This document shows, in pieces, positions 4,306-5,145 of a stretch of 5,145 nt of DNA (the stretch's first letter is position 1; every line of letters begins with the position of its first letter). The notes beneath the pieces are model-generated. The model was not told the origin of the DNA and ran no database searches. It saw nothing but the letters and a program-made list of their open reading frames with translations. Position numbers and translations under genes: made by a program. The DNA comes from an uncultured Ruaniaceae bacterium. Lineage in GTDB: Bacteria; Actinomycetota; Actinomycetes; Actinomycetales; Beutenbergiaceae. The DNA lies in contig CAMXUZ010000119.1 in NCBI GenBank assembly GCA_947251855.1, positions 1-5,145 of the forward strand. The letters are read 5' to 3'.

Positions 4306-4734
4306 ATGAGTCGCGCTAAGAACCTTGAAGTGCGTGTAGAAGGCATGCCTGCCTGGGCGGAAACACTCACGTTCATGCCCGGGGTCACCCATCGAGATGA
4401 TGACGCCTACCTGTACGAAGGGCAGTGCCACCACCTGGACGTCACGGATAACGACTCCGCGACCAAACACCGCACCGAGACTACTGTGCGGCTCGCGCAA
4501 TGGGTGTACCGCGATGAGGTGGACGAGGTCGGGGTGGTGGAAGCCGGAGCGGGAGAGGATAGTAAGGCCAGGCGTCGGAGGTTTTCCTTTTCCATCAGCG
4601 GCGGAAGCGGCGGCCGGTTTGAGAGTCAGCGTGCGCGAGGAATCAGGTTGGGCCTAGTACACGCGCGAGGCCCAACTGTAGGTAGCCCAAAACTTGTTTT
4701 TCGCCCCCAAACGACGCTTTTGTTATTTAATTAA
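4306..4734 (+). CDS. Unrecognised hypothetical protein; 3' half of frame doubtful
   Basis: The frame begins one base after the stop of the small ORF at 4164 and spans 142 codons. Residues 1-84 or so look like a real soluble, acidic protein (for example LEVRVEGMPAWAETLTF, YLYEGQCHHLDVTD, TVRLAQWVYRDEVDEVGVVEA) with GC-rich third positions like the neighbours. From about 4558 this signal fades: the frame becomes arginine- and serine-rich, runs through a perfect inverted repeat (4647-4676), then into AT-rich DNA, ending LLLFN. A frameshifted reading from about 4560 ends instead at TAG 4655-4657, right at that inverted repeat. So the gene may be truncated or frameshifted, or the true product may be shorter. 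I do not recognise the family. The N-terminal half is likelier to be real than the whole. Confidence 0.5.
   Translation: MSRAKNLEVRVEGMPAWAETLTFMPGVTHRDDDAYLYEGQCHHLDVTDNDSATKHRTETTVRLAQWVYRDEVDEVGVVEAGAGEDSKARRRRFSFSISGGSGGRFESQRARGIRLGLVHARGPTVGSPKLVFRPQTTLLLFN
4647..4676 (+). terminator. Perfect nine-base inverted repeat, possible terminator
   Basis: GTTGGGCCT (4647-4655) pairs with AGGCCCAAC (4668-4676) around a 12-base loop. A run of five T (4697-4701) occurs only 20 bases later, so it is not a textbook intrinsic terminator. It lies just before the sharp fall in GC content and overlaps the alternative stop at 4655-4657, which suggests it ends the 4164-4306 transcript. Confidence 0.45.
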
Positions 4735-5049
4735 AAAGTTATACTTGCTCAATTTTTTTAAAGAGTTATAATTCCATTTTTTACTCTTAAGATATACCCT
4801 TGTGACAAAAATTACCCCTAAGTCGATATTCGGTCATATTTTGACCTCGAATTTAAAGATTCCTTCCACACTGTACCCCAAATTCACCAAATCAAAGTTT
4901 AGCGGTATTTTATGCAGACTAGACATGCCATGTAGATATTTTTTTGTTTTTTCCTGATTTTTTGGGCTACATATTATATGTCCATTGAATTGGAAGGCAG
5001 AAGCTCAGTCCCTCTTACTCGATGAAACAAAAGCCTTTAAAATAGCTTC
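4735..5049. other. AT-rich gene-free stretch with promoter-like and palindromic sites
   Basis: The base composition drops abruptly to roughly one third GC, with runs of T and A, and every frame is closed by stops within a few codons. It contains a promoter-like pair TTGCTC (4745-4750) / TATAAT (4767-4772) with a 16-base spacer. It also contains dyads: GGTCA-N5-TGACC (4832-4846, within a wider imperfect repeat 4828-4852), ACATG-C-CATGT (4923-4933) and ACATA-TTA-TATGT (4969-4981). In AT-rich DNA such motifs partly arise by chance. Horizontally acquired island DNA or joined foreign sequence are the main explanations. Confidence 0.55.
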
Positions 5050-5145
5050 ATGAATATAATTTTTAATTCATATAGAGAAATATGTGCCAACTCTGCTAGC
5101 AACTTAAGCACACAAATAATGAAACCATTAATATTTATAAAATGC
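5050..5145 (+). CDS. Possible start of an AT-rich gene, open to the right edge
   Basis: An ATG at 5050 opens 32 codons that remain open at the window end, beginning MNIIFNSYRE and ending KPLIFIKC. In such AT-rich DNA an open run of this length is suggestive but not proof. No Shine-Dalgarno is visible upstream, and an opposite-strand frame across the same bases is also open from the right edge until TAA at 5039-5037. No family can be recognised. It is listed because it would be the first gene of the AT-rich segment. Confidence 0.2.
   Translation, partial: MNIIFNSYREICANSASNLSTQIMKPLIFIKC

Larger units (their letters stand above)
4016..5145. mobile_element. Putative left end of a genomic island or integrative element
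   Basis: Everything right of the tRNA fragment looks accessory: unrecognised small ORFs, a hairpin-rich leader, a reading frame that decays, then AT-rich DNA unlike the rest of the window. Orientation of the fragment (CCA toward lower coordinates) predicts the inserted DNA to the right and an intact minus-strand tRNA-Ser at its far end, outside this window. No integrase, excisionase or transposase is visible here, so this is an inference from the junction and composition. Confidence 0.4.

Noticed and set aside
5037..5144. Minus-strand open frame entering from the right edge and ending in TAA
   Set aside because: It is leucine/isoleucine-rich, overlaps the equally open plus-strand frame, and is short enough to be chance; neither can be settled from this window.
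1..5145. CRISPR arrays, insertion-sequence ends, rRNA genes, riboswitches
   Set aside because: No spaced repeat series, transposase frame with terminal inverted repeats, rRNA-like sequence or recognisable riboswitch core was found.

Overview
The DNA from the left edge to about 4,690 is GC-rich. It uses GTG starts freely, has short intergenic gaps, and carries protein families typical of Actinomycetota: a LytR_C-domain membrane protein, a MIFKAVG-type 'VapB family' protein, a DUF4190 protein and a DUF7010-like membrane protein. The best guess is an actinobacterium of the Micrococcales/Actinomycetales kind. The genus cannot be read from this window.

Layout of the left part. The 5' end of a sirtuin (Sir2) gene runs leftward off the window (1-184). 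A complete tRNA-Ser(CGA) lies divergent to it at 250-337, with a promoter-like sequence before it and a clear intrinsic terminator after it. A gene-free stretch of about 300 bases follows (338-635); it holds the terminator, a 14-base direct repeat and a stem-loop. A leftward DUF7010-like membrane protein (636-1235) is divergent from a rightward series: a small three-helix membrane protein (1369-1725), a 21-codon small ORF behind the best Shine-Dalgarno in the window (1754-1819), the MIFKAVG protein (1816-2109), a membrane-anchored LytR_C protein (2184-2849), a DUF4190 membrane protein (2855-3178) and a class I glutamine amidotransferase (3194-3919). Several of these overlap or abut and are probably co-transcribed. 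The likely theme is cell-envelope and housekeeping function, with no clear pathway. A perfect inverted repeat without a T tract closes the series at 3947-3990.

Right part. At 3996-4015 the minus strand carries what looks exactly like the last 20 nt of a tRNA-Ser: end of the T loop, T-stem strand, acceptor strand, G discriminator and CCA, with no tRNA body. This is the scar expected where an integrative element entered a tRNA gene. The geometry puts the element to the right. That fits what follows: a hairpin-rich leader, a 46-codon hydrophobic small protein (4164-4304), an unrecognised protein starting one base later (4306), and from about 4,700-4,735 an abrupt change to AT-rich DNA lasting to the window end, with palindromes and at most an unproven ORF start at 5050. 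The right 1.1 kb is therefore read as the left end of a genomic island. An assembly chimera or foreign sequence in the last 400 bases cannot be excluded.

No CRISPR array, rRNA, transposase or integrase gene is visible.
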